Notes under the pieces: generated by a model | Databases searched by the model: none | The model's input: only the letters and a program-made list of their open reading frames with translations | What the model was told of the DNA's origin: nothing | Shown: positions 23,195 to 34,345 of the stretch, in pieces | Layout of the letters: every line of letters begins with the position of its first letter | Numbering within the stretch: the first letter of the stretch is position 1 | Source: Neoceratodus forsteri | Lineage: Eukaryota; Chordata; Ceratodontiformes; Ceratodontidae | Direction of reading: 5' to 3' | DNA: 64,000 bases | Assembly (NCBI GenBank): GCA_016271365.2 | Contig: CM057458.1 | Location: forward strand, 203,208,501-203,272,500 | Translations under genes and position numbers: made by a program

Positions 23195-23515
23195 GCCCTA
23201 GTACCGCCTTGGCTAAATTGGACACCTTGTACCACAGGGCCTTGAGGTTTATAACTGGTGCCCCATATAACAATCTCCACTGATCCCTTTACTCTCTATT
23301 GGGCTGGCATTCCCTAAAGACTAGAAAACTGAAGAACGTGGCCATCTGGACATTCAGAGCTTTGACCAACAAACTCCCTGAATACATCTGCAACCTCTTA
23401 GTTACTTCTTGGGGGTCTTATTTGCTTAGGAGATATTCATACATCTCACTAGAAGTCCCCAGACCTTGAACTCGCTATGGCTTGTACTCAATAAGCCACG
23501 CCCATCCCCTCTTAT

Positions 23516-24852
23516 CAATCAATCAATCAAAATCTTTATTTAACGAGGTGGTCACTGTTGTGCAAGGTTCATTCTCGAGGTGGACCTGGATGTCACAAAT
23601 ACAGAGTAAGGTATAATACACAGTAATTACAATACAATAGCATAAATCATAAACAGAGATAATAATATGTGATACAGGTTAAATGAACATGTGTCGGGTC
23701 AAGCAGAGTGCATTAGTGTTGAGACACAAGGGAAACAAGGAGATACACAACATTACAATGTACTAGCAAGAAAGCAGGGGCGAGAGCAGAAGTCGATAGA
23801 AATAAGTGAACAGCCAAACAAACTGTCCAGACAATCAGTACTGCAGATGGCTTCCGTAACTAAGGTGCAAAAGTATGGGTCATGAGGGGAAGGTGAGCTG
23901 ACTGGAGCCACAGGGTCACGTAGAAGGCTCACAAGGGGTATGGGAAGGACGGGGTGAGGAGTAGGGAGGAAGGGGGAAGGGGTGGCATTTAAGAGTAGGG
24001 TGCACATTGCAGATTGTGTTATGAGGTCTTCTAGTAGTAAGAAAGATGGAGGGCAGAGGCGCGAGGCAAGCCAGTGCAGTGCGGAGCAGGTCGGGAAGGA
24101 AAGAGGAGAAGAGAAGCAAAGAAGGGGGGAAAAGGTGGTGTGAGAGAGACAGCGCCAGAGAGGGCCAGGCTGTGGCTAGACCAATTATTAGGGAAAGTTG
24201 CAGCGAGATGGAAATGGGTCCAGAAAAAAGGGGTACATGATCAGGAGTGGCAGACACAGGGCTCAGTGACATGATTGGAGTAAAGTGTTTTGAACATTCC
24301 TAAGCTGACGACATGGTTTAGCTTTAGAGATTTTTGCAGTTTATTCCACATTGATGGCAGCACATGGCTAATGGTTGCGCAGCCAAAGCGAGTACTGGCC
24401 TTACGCACCTTCAAGGAGATATAGGAGGCGCTTCTCAGTGCATACTTACTGATAGTGCAAAATGGTAAGCAATCAGAAATGTAGTTTGGGAGTTTATTTA
24501 GGATGAATTTATATGTCCAGATGACGGTATTTCGTTGTCGCCTGAAGTTGAGAGAGGACCACCCTACGGCCGTGTACAACAAACAGTGGTGGGTGGAGTA
24601 GGGAAGGCCTGTTATGAACCTTAGGGCTCTGTGATAAAGAGTGTCAAGTTTAGAGAGCACTCCGGCAGGCCCTTGATTGTACAGGAAGTTGGCATAGTCT
24701 AGCAGAGAAAGAAATGTAGTCTGAACTAGCCTTTTCTTGGCTTCCCTGGGGAGGAGGTCTTTTATCCTGAAAAAAAGGCCAATCCTCTGACGAAGTTTCT
24801 TTATCAGTTCTTCAATATGAACCCAGAAGTAGAGTCTGCTGTTGAGCCATAC
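23516..24852 (-). mobile_element. LINE-R-c: antiparallel Rex1-like LINE nested in LINE-R-b
   Basis: Read on the - strand, it starts inside the RT (VWLNSRLYFWVHIEELIKKL) at about 24852 and ends in the (TTGA)n tail at 23516-23532 after AAATAAAGATTTTGATTG. Same family as LINE-R-a and LINE-R-b. The 3' UTR (23533-24240) is complete. Confidence 0.85.
24241..24852 (-). pseudogene. LINE-R-c ORF2 fragment, RT C-terminus
   Basis: The clean part is 24660-24241: MLSKLDTLYHRALRFITGLP, VGWSSLNFRRQRNTVIWTYK, FGCATISHVLPSMWNKLQKS, stop. Upstream to 24852 the same frame region encodes GLFFRIKDLLPREAKKRLVQ and LLDYANFLYN. Aligns residue by residue with LINE-R-a. Confidence 0.85.
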
Positions 24853-25530
24853 CCTTATGGAATCACCTTCAAAAGTTCCTTAAACTTTCTAATCTTACTA
24901 ATTTAGCTAATTTCAAAATCCACCTTAGACAGGTCACCCAGGACCTCTGCAATTGTTACATCTAAGTCCTAGCTTCCCCCCACTCTGGCACTGGCCAATA
25001 ACACCTTCCTCTTCCTGATTCTGTTCTTTCCTTATCTTATCCTCTTTCCACCCAGTGTAACCCACTTGGCCATAGGCTCTTTGCAGCACTAGGCTCTTAC
25101 CACCCTCCCTCCACTGCCTACTTCGCACACCTCACATATACCTTCTTGCCTGTTCTTCTGGCCTACTGGGGATACCACACAGTTTATATTTCCCTGCTTT
25201 GTGTAAGTACCCTTTACATAGCCCTGTTAGCCCTGTCTATTTCAGGGCACTTGTTCATCAGGCCTCTCTGTATTACCTTATGCTCCTATTGTTATTAATG
25301 TAGCCCACATTGTTATTACCATTGTAATGTTTTGTATGCAACCAAAGAATTGGCATGACTTCATTGTTACATGTAATACTGTGCTTCAGTGTAGCACGTA
25401 TGGTCTCATTCTATTCTGTTTATGTATGTATGTATGTATGTATTTATGTTCTTGTAATCCTGCCCAGGTCCATCTTGTAAATGAGCTCTGCTCAAGGGGT
25501 ATCGCCTGGTTAAATAAAGATTGATTGATT

Positions 25531-26146
25531 GATCTGTAGTTCTAGTCTGACCTACAGGTGGTGCTGTGTGCACCCTGCAATAGCATCGGGCAATCCACAT
25601 AGTAATGCATGCAAATCAGGCCATAATGACGTGTTAAAGTGGCTGTTTGCTCAAGGACTGTCTAAGTAGACACATTGGCATATCACTGTTGAATATAGCA
25701 AAATTTTGCCCTGGGCAAATGTGTTAGTGCCAGGCAAATGTGTTAGTGCCAGGCTAACGTGTTTGCTGGCACACACCTGTCAGAAACATAACACAGTTCT
25801 GCAGTATTTGGCCTGCACTGTTGCTTGCAATTTTTGTGAATCTACTTCTTTGCTAGCATACACATTGGCCATGTAGTTCACCTTTGCCTTACTCCACGTC
25901 TGTGTGCACTGGGCTGCTGTTGTGGTTTGCACTGCACGGTTGCTATATTCAGAGCTGTCTTATTAGCTGGGCTATTTTTGCACTACACTCAAAGCCCTGT
26001 TTACACAACATCATTTGCATGCTATATTCAACTGATATAGCCCCTGGGCTATTCCTTTGAATATAGCATGCAAATGGTTCCAGGTTATTTTTGCATGCCG
26101 GACAGTGCTAATTTTGCCCCAGGGCTAAATTTTGAATAGTGGGCCC
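25531..26146. other. Right interior and subterminal region of the TIR element
   Basis: No gene. Repeated phrases GGGCAAATGTGTTAGTGCCA (25717 and 25735, tandem) and several TATATTCAA motifs in both orientations. Confidence 0.55.
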
Positions 26147-27101
26147 TTGGACGTCTATAGCACCACTGCTATTGCAGGAATACACTCCAGTTCTGGTATG
26201 CATATCAAACTAAATTATGCCTTGGAATTTAATTAAGCTGAACAAATGTGGTTTAGCAGGATAAGATTTATTGTGGATACTTTAGAAATTACTAATCGGC
26301 AAAATGTGCTAAAAAATTCATAGGCGCATAATAGGCAATCCCACTAGAAATCTACTTATGGAATTTCACATTCATAAAGCACTTAGCACTACTGAATCAT
26401 CTTAACATGCACTAGTATCAGGGCCCTGCAATGCCTCTCCAAAACTCCTGTGACAGTGATGCCCAGCATCATGCTCCAACATTACTAAAGATATCCAGAT
26501 TCAGTAATTCCATAACAGTGGTCTAAGTCGCAACTTGTTGTAAGGCTTGGCATCACTTGGTGCCATGGTATTCAAATAGTAAAAATATACATTGTTATCT
26601 ACAGGGCTGTAAAATAGTCAGGTGACATGGTGCAGAAACAATGCTGCATGTTCACGTGCTTTCAGAAATTATTAAGTCAGTGAGATATAGTGGTTAACTG
26701 GCATGCTGCAAGAAGACAGGCTAGTGCACAGCAGTGTCAATGACGATTCTTAATGGTTCATTACTCAAGGTAGTGACCTCACACTTGGCATCACTGTACT
26801 TTTACTTTGGAGCCTCCTATGAATGCTACTTTATTGCCACTTTACCCAGCTTTTACATTCCTAGGCTCCATATAGCAATTCAAGTGTATGACTGGGCAAA
26901 ATGTATGGACATGACTTTGACAAAAGTATCACAACATTCCACAATTTCACATTATAACATGGGTTCCTAAAATACTGTCTTCTGATTCATCCAAACAGGT
27001 CACCTGACTGTTGATTAATCTCTGATATACCCACAGTCACATGTTCACATGGCTTTATTTCACTATTTCTTTAGGTAAAACTTTAACAAAACATTGCCCA
27101 T
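26147..27101. other. Unassigned interval
   Basis: No coding or repeat signature recognised; modest AT-richness. The open frame 26734-26970 has no motif and I do not call it. Confidence 0.45.
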
Positions 27102-27263
27102 GTTATAAGAGGATTAACCCTCTCCAGGGTATGGGTTTACTGAGCATTAATCTACGCCGGGGTGGTTGAAGTCACTCGGCTTCACCTCTTGACTCCAACA
27201 CTCCCAGGCGTGGATTAATGCTCAGTAAACCCATACCCTGTTGTGGGTTAATCCCTCCATAAC
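27102..27263. mobile_element. Hairpin MITE
   Basis: Two arms of about 55 bp (GTTATAAGAGGATTAACCC...GGGTATGGGTTTACTGAGCA... and its complement) flank a ~45-bp spacer. Within the arms the stretch GGGTATGGGTTTACTGAGCA is perfectly paired. Target duplication not clear. No coding capacity. Confidence 0.85.
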
Positions 27264-27494
27264 TCATGAAATTCAACTTTAATTACTGATATTATTTTGG
27301 AATCTTTAACTGCTTATAACTTTGAGCCTTTGAGCAAGAGATTAGAGAGCTGACACACACAGCCTTTTTTTCCATATTGGCTTTTTTTCTGCTTGGTAGG
27401 TTGTCTCTCAGGGATATACCCTGATCAGGCTGAACCCGGCCAACATTGCCAAAACCATCTACTTCAGCTCTAATCTTCAGACTAACCTTAATTA

Positions 27495-30400
27495 TCCCTC
27501 TAATTTTTGAAAGGTTATTCAATCCCTTTTTGATCCTCTAGCCCAGTTCTCTCACCCTGTCCTCCAAGTGGGTGGTTCAGTGGTCTCTGACCCTCTCTTA
27601 GTTGCCACTCATTTTAACAAATTCTTCACCACCTGTGCTCTTATCTCATACCAGTCCTCTAGTCACTCCCTCCCTCAGTCTCCTTCTGCCTCTCTCAGTC
27701 CTCTCTCTCTCCTGAAAGCTTCCATTTCCCCCCATCTCCCCATATGAAGTCTTCTTCACCCTAACTTCACTTACAGTAACTTGTTTAACTCTAGCCCCAA
27801 TGGGCTGGATCCCAAACTTCTATGAATTCCTGCTCTAGGTATTGCCTCTCCACTTACTCACCTTTTGAACATCTCCTTCTTCCTTTGTGCTGTTCTTCAG
27901 GCCTGGAAAATAGCAAAAGTCATACCTCTGCACAAATGGGTAACCCCTCCTTGCCTAGCAACTACAGGCTGATATCACTTCTTCCTTCTCTTGCAAAGCT
28001 TCAGGAGACCATTGCAGAGGGTAACTGAGTCTATCCTCATTGGGATGCATCAGGGACATATCACCTCAGATGTATTCATAGATGTGGCCAAAGCCTTCAA
28101 CTCAGTGTTCCACCTTCTCCACCTCAAAAAACTGAGCTCTGCAGGCCTCTCAGCATCTGCTGTTGGCTGGTTCTGCTCATACCTTACTGGCTGTCAGTAG
28201 TTGACACAAGTGGGTGGTGTCCTGTCCCCAACTCACCCCATCCTAGCAGGTGTCCATCAGGGCTCCATCCTAGGCCCTGTTATATTCTTATGTAACCCCT
28301 AGGTGATACTATCCCAAGGGCTACTACCCCTGCCTGCTTTGCTACTGACAGGTTGAGGGGCCTAGGCTCTATGACGGGTGCCTCCACCCAGAGGTCAGGG
28401 TTGATAGTGGTTGGACTAGCTCTGGTACAGCCCTTTGGGACACTGTGACCCCCCCCTTTTTTCCCACTAGTGGCCCACACAATACACAGGAGTTACCTTC
28501 CCAATACCCTATATATGTACACTTTTTACACATACAGATACCACTTACCCACGAGACTGATTCTGCAGCATGTCTCTGAGGACCCCCTGTAAAACAAGGT
28601 TAAGCAATACACACAAAAACAATGCATTGCTTTTTCTACATGTACTGATGCCACAGACAGCATATAGCCCAAAAACAACAAATCTGATTTATTAGAGGGG
28701 CAGTAACAAGGAGGGGGGTAATCAGGTAGATTTGGTTTAAAAATATTCAAATCACAATACTGCGCATGCATATAGGGTCCAAAACGTCACTCTCTGGGAT
28801 ACCAGGATGGTGGGGAGCTAGCCAGGGTCAGTGCACCTGATTGGGGCCCTTTGATGGAAAAACACATGCACACACAAATTGTAATCCGGAGCCCTGGGGC
28901 TCAGTTCGTGAAGAAATGAAACAGCAATAATTAGATGACACACTTGCAATTTGATAAACAGATTGCAGGGAGCTACCCTGATTTGTACTCACGGACTCAA
29001 TACTGAAAACTGGATGGATGCAGGTTGTCCTGGATTGCCAGAAGAAATAGAATAGCTGGCCCAGCCCTTGTGGCAGGACTCACTTGCATTTGAAAAACAG
29101 GCGGATTCAGTCCGAATCAAGATGGGTTCTGCTTCCAGCTTCAGCACACAATTCACAGTATGGGGGAAATAAGATTGAGATTCCCCACAAGCACTAGACA
29201 TATTTATCTGTAAAGGAGATTACTGTACCAGGCAGGCTGCTACTCGAACCCCGATCGTGAAACACTGCAAAAATATCCGGAGCACACACAGCAGCTTCAG
29301 TCCCTGACAGGCCAATCGCACTTCAGCAAAATCTTCGGTCTTCCACAGGTTAAGCCTGGCTTCCACCTTCTGGTTCTTCTTTTCTCCTCTCAAAACTCAG
29401 ATTCAGTCTGAACTGGCACTCACAAACAGCTGCAGGCCAACTTCAGGGCCCCACATGCGCTTCCCATGCGAATTACTCGCCGCAAGGAGTTGAGCTCCTT
29501 CTCCTCTCACAGTCACCTCTAGTCTGGCTTCCCAGCAGACAGCACTGGGGCTTTCTTTCAGATCCAACAGTTTCCGGTTGGCTGATTCTCCTTGTCAGTT
29601 ACAACAGGCTCCCTCTATTGGTGCGAAAAGGTGCCAGAACTCCAAAAACTACAATTCCCAGAGGCATCTTCCATATAGCCCTACTTCGGTAAGCTCCACA
29701 AGAGAGTCCCAGCTATAATTCATCCACACAGGCTACAGGTTAAAGGTCCCCCATACAGAATGGTCCACTGCAGCAGTCCAAGACCAACATGAAAGAGCTA
29801 CTCTGCACAGTCCTTGCTACAAGAAAGCAGGTCAGAACAAACTGCATTTTCATTATTACTCTAACAGGTTACAAGCAAACAATTACATCTTCTGAAAGAG
29901 CTCCCTCTGCGCATATAGCGACTGCAGAAATGGAGCGACTTGCTCACTGACCCAGGCGGGACTTAAGCAGGGAAACACACAGACCCCCCCATTTCAAATT
30001 AAATATACTGCAGTTTGGCAGCTCCTAAAGCGACAGTACATGGAGGCATTAGGCACTCTCACTCAATTATTTTTTAAATCAGCTGAAATACAGGACACCA
30101 TCCTGGTGAAGAGCATTTAAGCTCACACAAAGAAGGCCTTTTAGTGACCCCCATCTGTAGGGGGGGTTACACTTAATTTTCCTAAATGACCTTCCCTCTG
30201 CCTGTGTCTCTTCGAATATCCACATGTATGCAGATGACACAGTTGTGTACACCTACAGCCCTACAATTTCAGTCATGAAAGATCTGCTCCAAGATGACTT
30301 CCACAATGTCCTGCACTGGTTCCATGCCAACCAACTCAGGGTCAACACAAAGAAGACTGTCATTGTGACCTTCAGTACTAGTCAGAAACTGTCTAGGCTC

Positions 30401-31032
30401 TCACCACCCTATGCTTTCTTCATGCTTGATGGCACCCTTCTGGAGTTTTTTGGAGTCTGGCTTGACGGCAAGCTTGATTTTTCCATCCACATCAATGCCA
30501 TTCATGCCAAATTCCACCCAAAACCTGGTGTATTGTACCATAACAAGGATTGCCTCTCCATCCAGGTCCAGTGGGTGCTGGTAACTAAAATGGTCCTCCT
30601 AATCTTTGATTATACTGATGTGGTCTGTGGTACTGCCCCTCCCTCCTCCCTTGCCAGACTGGGTACCCTCTGTAAACTCCTTCAGCTGTTTTGCAACCAA
30701 CTCTCCCCTACACACTCATCACTGTTCCATTAACTCCTCCCTCTCCATCCTCCCTCTCCCATCACATCGCTAGTATGACTGTATCACCTTCATTGCCATC
30801 CCTCATCTTCCCTATTCCCTCATCTTCCTATTCCCTCTGCTCCAGGGATTCCTGCATCTTCTCCATTCCCCACCCTCACTCATCAGCTGGCCAAGCTGCT
30901 TTTTCCTACTGCCTCGCCTCCCTCTGGAATCTGCTTCCCTCCCCCCTCCACCTCTCACCCTCACTCTCTGCCTTTAGATATCAACTAAGACAACTCCTTA
31001 CATCCTCCTGTTCCTGCAAATCCTCTTTCTAA
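27495..31032 (+). pseudogene. L2-a ORF2 remnant, reverse transcriptase in two pieces
   Basis: Before the insertion: FNKFFTTC, NGLDPKLL, AWKIAKVIPLHK, DVFIDVAKAFNSV and GVHQGSILGPVIFL, with frame changes and stops. After it: LNDLPSACVSS, then MYADDTVVYT (YADD intact, 30227-30238), FHANQLRVNTKKT, FFGVWLDGKLDFSIHI, IFDYTDVVCGTAP. A later frame (30691-31032) supplies SSYSLCSRDS and the LASLWNLLPSPL block typical of the C-terminus. Removing the insertion and one CTTA copy makes the reading frame continuous across the junction. Confidence 0.82.
28291..30171 (-). mobile_element. LTR-like insertion with CTTA target duplication
   Basis: It begins TGTAACCCCTAGG and ends GGGGGGTTACA, so the ends are TG...CA with a 9-bp inverted match. 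CTTA stands immediately before (28287-28290) and after (30172-30175). Such ends and a 4-bp duplication are hallmarks of integrase-type LTR elements. No gag/pol coding region is visible, so 1,881 bp may be one long solo LTR or a non-autonomous element. Orientation - is a guess from CTAATAAATCAG (a possible polyadenylation signal near 28686) read on that strand. Confidence 0.75.
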
Positions 31033-31391
31033 TCTCTAATCGTCTTAGTTTAACCTCTCCTGTTGGCCCCCCCTTCATTTGAGGCTCATTAGCATAGAGC
31101 CTGCCCCAACATGCACTGTGCACTTTGCTTCACTCATATCTACCCATCCTGCAATTGCTGTGTTTATGTTGCTGTTTTATGTATTTTTACATATTTTTTT
31201 ATTTTCTTTATACCTTTGTCTGTATTTTTGATATGCAATTTATATCCTTATTTCACTATGTAAGTTGTTCCTCCTTATTTCCCTTCCCCCAGGTCGCACC
31301 TTGAAATAAGCCTTGGCTCAGTGTGCCTTTGCCAATTACCAACTATTAAATAAATAAATAAATACATGAATAAATAATTCAGTTGGCTACA

Positions 31392-31682
31392 CAGTTTTTT
31401 TTAGCACATTTATTTCCCGCCCACCTCCCCTGGTGGGGACATTACCTCTGTTAGCCTTGCATAGCCACAGCTTCCCCTTTGGCAGGAGCAAGCTCCTGGC
31501 TCAGCTGCAGGGGTTGCTGTTTTGGTGGAACCTGCTGCCAACCTTCCCTGATCAAGATGCACTGCTAAGTATCAGCTGTCTCAGCCACGGCCTGCCTCTT
31601 GACGTGACTTCCTAGGCTTGATCCTGAACCCAGATCATCAGGACGGCAGTGCAATGCTGTGCTGCTAGGCCATGGGGGTGGC
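31392..31682 (-). mobile_element. tRNA-derived SINE
   Basis: On the - strand it begins CATGGCCTAGCAGCACAG (A-box-like TGGCCTAGCAG), then GGGTTCAGGATC 40 nt later (B-box-like, one mismatch), a ~200-nt body and an A-rich end (AAATAAATGTGCTAAAAAAAA) at 31392-31415. Spacing suits a pol III promoter. Family unknown. Confidence 0.6.
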
Positions 31683-32711
31683 CTCAAAGCCTAATATTTT
31701 GGGCCAATCACCCTAGCAAAATTGATGATATGCCATTGCCTGGTTTTAAAGCAATACGGGCTTAAGGTTCTGCAGTTTACACAATTGCAAAAAGGTTTGG
31801 AAGCTTATAAGTCAGTCACCTTTAAAGACAGAGTTTTGAAACTTGGAGCATGTCTGTAAGGACCATTGCCAAGTCATCTTACCAAGGTACAAGTTGAACA
31901 AATTATTTTTAAATTAGATGGAAATAACTGAAGTCACCTACTTCAGCACTCTCAAATTCCTTTTACTTAGAAGTACCTGTTTAACTTCTGTTAATTCTCA
32001 GATATTTCATCATTGACACCCAATACTTTAAGTGACTCACAAGATCTTGCATCCTCTAATTTAGGAGGTCTAGCTGAAAAAAAGTTCTAGGATAAAAAAA
32101 TGTTCCATGAAAGCTTCAGGATTATGTCATAAAATCCAGGATAAGGAAGTTATGGACTTTTTGAAGCAATATGATACTGTCATTACAAGAGACAGGGTTG
32201 ATGCTGATGCAAATTTTACAGTGAATTGTTTTAATAGATATACTGTAAAAGCCATGCAGAGACATTTTCAGGATTTGGAAGATATTCTGTATATAGGGGA
32301 TGGAAAGCTATATTGCAATAGGACTGAATTGGGGAATGGAAAAGCTTGATTCTTTGTCAGTCATGCTTCATTATCACTCTCCAACAAACCAACATGATTC
32401 AAATATATTCGATATATTTTTTTCCAATATACAGTGTGCATACCTCTGACTTCTTCGCCCATGTATTCTGATATACTGTAAGCTGGGAAACTGTAGAAAG
32501 TACAATTATTGACTTGCTGTTCATATTCCTAATAATAATTTTAATTGTTTCAGCTGACTTAATATAAGAATTGTGTTAGCAGTCGATCCTCAACTAATGG
32601 GTTATGACATCTTGGATTACTTGGATACCATTTTTATTGAAATCCCATTCCCTTCAGGTAGGGTTCAAATGCTTAGACAACTTACACAATGCTTTGGTAT
32701 TGCGTAGGGGC
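31683..32711. other. Unassigned interval with one short ORF
   Basis: AT-rich sequence with no recognised repeat apart from the ORF at 32107-32349, described separately. Confidence 0.45.
32107..32349 (+). pseudogene. Short ORF of unknown family (80 aa)
   Basis: Open from ATG to TGA: MKASGLCHKIQDKEVMDFLK, then a charged, non-repetitive stretch with FTVNCFNRY and LEDILYIGDGKLYC. The composition is protein-like and not an obvious shadow of another gene. The overall pattern faintly recalls the nucleic-acid-binding segment found in ZCCHC3-like/gag-type proteins, but I cannot support a family. It could be a fragment of a mobile-element ORF1 or chance. Confidence 0.3.
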
Positions 32712-33100
32712 ATGTAAATAGTAGCAGAAGTAGTAATAGAAGAAGAAGTAGTAGTTGGTACTAGTAGTACTAGAATTAATAATACTAGTGGTAGTAGTAG
32801 TAATAGAAGACGTAGCAGTACTAGAAGTACAATAGTAGTAGTAGAAGTAGTACTAGTAGAAGCAGTAATAGAAGAAGTAGTAGTACTACTAGTACTAGAA
32901 GTAATAGTACTAGTAGTAGTAGTAGTAGAAGAAATAATACTAGAAGTACTACTGATAGTAGTAGTAGAAGTAGAAGTAGTAGCAGTACTAACAGTAGTAG
33001 AAGTAGTGGTATTAGAAGAAGTTGTAGTGGTAGTGGTAGTGACAGTGGTGGTAGTACAAGTAGTAGTAGACATAGTAGTAGTGGTAGCAGTATAAGTATG
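32712..33100 (+). repeat. Degenerate GTA/AGT triplet-repeat tract (~390 bp)
   Basis: Almost every triplet is a one-base variant of AGT (AGT, AGA, ACT, AAT), giving AGTAGTAGAAGTAGTA-type sequence. The reverse-strand open frames of Thr/Ser and Leu runs are by-products of this repeat, not genes. Confidence 0.95.
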
Positions 33101-33834
33101 TATTGTAACAATCAGGAGATCCTCGGCTGAAGACAGTACAAAGTAAAAAATGAGACAATACACAACTCTTACAGTCCTCAGTCCAATCCAATAAATATTT
33201 CCAAACCTTATGAACACCTAAGACACATAGCAAAACAATATTGGATACATACATTTAGGAAACAGAGGGATCTACGACACCAGTTCTACAAAAATGTTGA
33301 CCAGTTGTTACAGTGTTAGCTGCATTTCGACTGCAATTGCAGTCAACATTGTGACATCAGAACTATAAAGTGTTCTTTTTTTGCAGGGGGCTGCACCCAC
33401 AGAATCCCCCATGTTTTATTATAATCAACTTCGAGTCAGAGCTGATTCCGGGAAGGGGTGCAAGACCCGGGAAAGTCATGCCAGGGTCCTGAGTGGATTT
33501 TACAGTTATCTGTCAATGTTGTCACTGTCAACGACATTACTGTAAAGTTGTCACTGCTGCATCAGCATAAGGACACAGAGAGAAGTCCAATCACTAGAAT
33601 ACTTACATTCTTTGCCCATAAATACTGTAGATAAAACTGTGCATTGCATACTTTGTACTAAGAAATCATTAACAGATGCCACATAAAGTTCTAGCAACTG
33701 ACGTGGTCAGATATTTCTAGATATTTTACAGTATTTCTGGTAAGATTGTCTCTGGTGGCCCTGCAGTAGTACTGTACTGCAAGCAGGCTGGGAATTTCTC
33801 TAGGGATTTAGAAATTTCAGGAAGGCAAGGTAAG
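33101..33834. other. Unassigned interval
   Basis: No gene or known repeat. It has a perfect 16-bp palindrome, GACTGCAATTGCAGTC, at 33329-33344. Confidence 0.45.
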
Positions 33835-34345
33835 GAAAATTGTATTTATCAGGCACCCAATCCCAGAGGCTCTGGGCACTGCACAACAAATCCATCATAA
33901 GTTACAAAAATATAAAATTTCTAATCTACAGATTATCACATACATATTAAAATCAGTAGAACCAAAAAAGGATAAAGGAAGGAAAGGAAGGATCCTGCCC
34001 AACTCAGTCTGGGGAATCAGGAAGAGCTTGACAAAACAGGTGAGCCTTGAAGTGGGTCTTAAAATCCTCAACAGAAGGGGCCTCCCATATAGATGGTGGA
34101 AGCCAACTCCACAGGATGGGGCCAGAGACAATAAATGCCCTGTTGCCAGCCGTTTTCAACCTCATCCTGGGAATCACTTGGAGGCCCCTTGAGGAGGATC
34201 AGAGAGAGTGGGTCGATGCATCAGGTGACGAGAGGTCAGACAGATAACAAGGGTCCATACCATGTAGGGCCTTAAAGGTGAGTAAACCCACCTTAAAGAG
34301 AAAGTATTTAGCCATGTCAATTGCTGCAGCTGTACCACTATACCA
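33835..34345 (-). mobile_element. L2-type 3' fragment (reverse)
   Basis: The left end carries ...GCACCCAATCCCAGAGGCTCTGGGCACTG..., the same 3' terminus as at 62520-62560. The - strand frame then encodes LLTFKALHGMDPCYLSDLSS, the C-terminal L2 RT block (compare VILLTFKALHDQVPTYLKEL in L2-b), and, shifted, CGVGFHHLYGRPLLLR-type text. Only the last ~500 bp of the element is present. Confidence 0.7.

Larger units (their letters stand above)
23209..24968 (+). pseudogene. LINE-R-b ORF2 fragment, RT C-terminus in two pieces
   Basis: First piece 23209-23515: KLDTLYHRALRF, LLGWHSLKTRK, VAIWTFRALTNKLPEYI, with stops at the positions of 'NLH*SLY' and 'RP*TRYG'. Second piece about 24855-24968: WNHLQKFLKLSN to RQVTQDLCNCYI and a TAA stop. 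The catalytic domain was lost by 5' truncation. Confidence 0.75.
23195..25530 (+). mobile_element. LINE-R-b: Rex1-like LINE split by an antiparallel copy
   Basis: The left part (23195-23515) encodes LAKLDTLYHRALRFITGAP to ISHAHP, the C-terminal RT pattern of LINE-R-a. The right part (24853-25530) resumes at HLQKFLKLSNLTNLANFK, continues through the 3' UTR and ends in the family tail (TTAAATAAAGATTGATTGATTG). The interruption 23516-24852 is the reverse-strand copy LINE-R-c. Removing it rejoins the ORF at the expected residue. Confidence 0.82.
21700..26146. mobile_element. TIR-bounded DNA element (PIF/Harbinger-like termini) carrying nested LINEs
   Basis: Left end GGGCCAGATATTCAAAACTT and the reverse complement of the right end, GGGCCCACTATTCAAAATTT, match over about 30 bp; both continue into a GCACCGGGC/GCCCTGGGGC-like stretch. 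Copies of the motif (T)ATATTCAA recur near both ends (about 21708, 21774, 21888 on the left; about 25690, 25941, 26028, 26058 on the right), as transposase-binding subterminal repeats do. No transposase ORF and no clear target duplication were found. GGGCC...TTCA ends fit PIF/Harbinger best, but the class is inference. Confidence 0.55.
27266..31375 (+). mobile_element. L2-a: L2/Rex1-group LINE split by an LTR-like insertion
   Basis: It holds the end of the endonuclease-RT linker, the RT (27495-28290 and 30176-30736) and a 3' UTR ending CTTGAAATAAGCCTTGGCTC, CAGTGTGCC and (AAAT)n at 31349-31373. Between the two RT parts lies the 1,881-bp insertion 28291-30171. The 5' end is truncated near the MITE. 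Classification as L2 rests on the 3' end; the RT alone would fit any CR1/L2/Rex1-group family. Confidence 0.75.

Noticed and set aside
32654..33254. Long reverse-strand open frames of Thr/Ser, Leu or Tyr runs
   Set aside because: They are the GTA/AGT triplet tract read in different frames; no protein family has such composition here.
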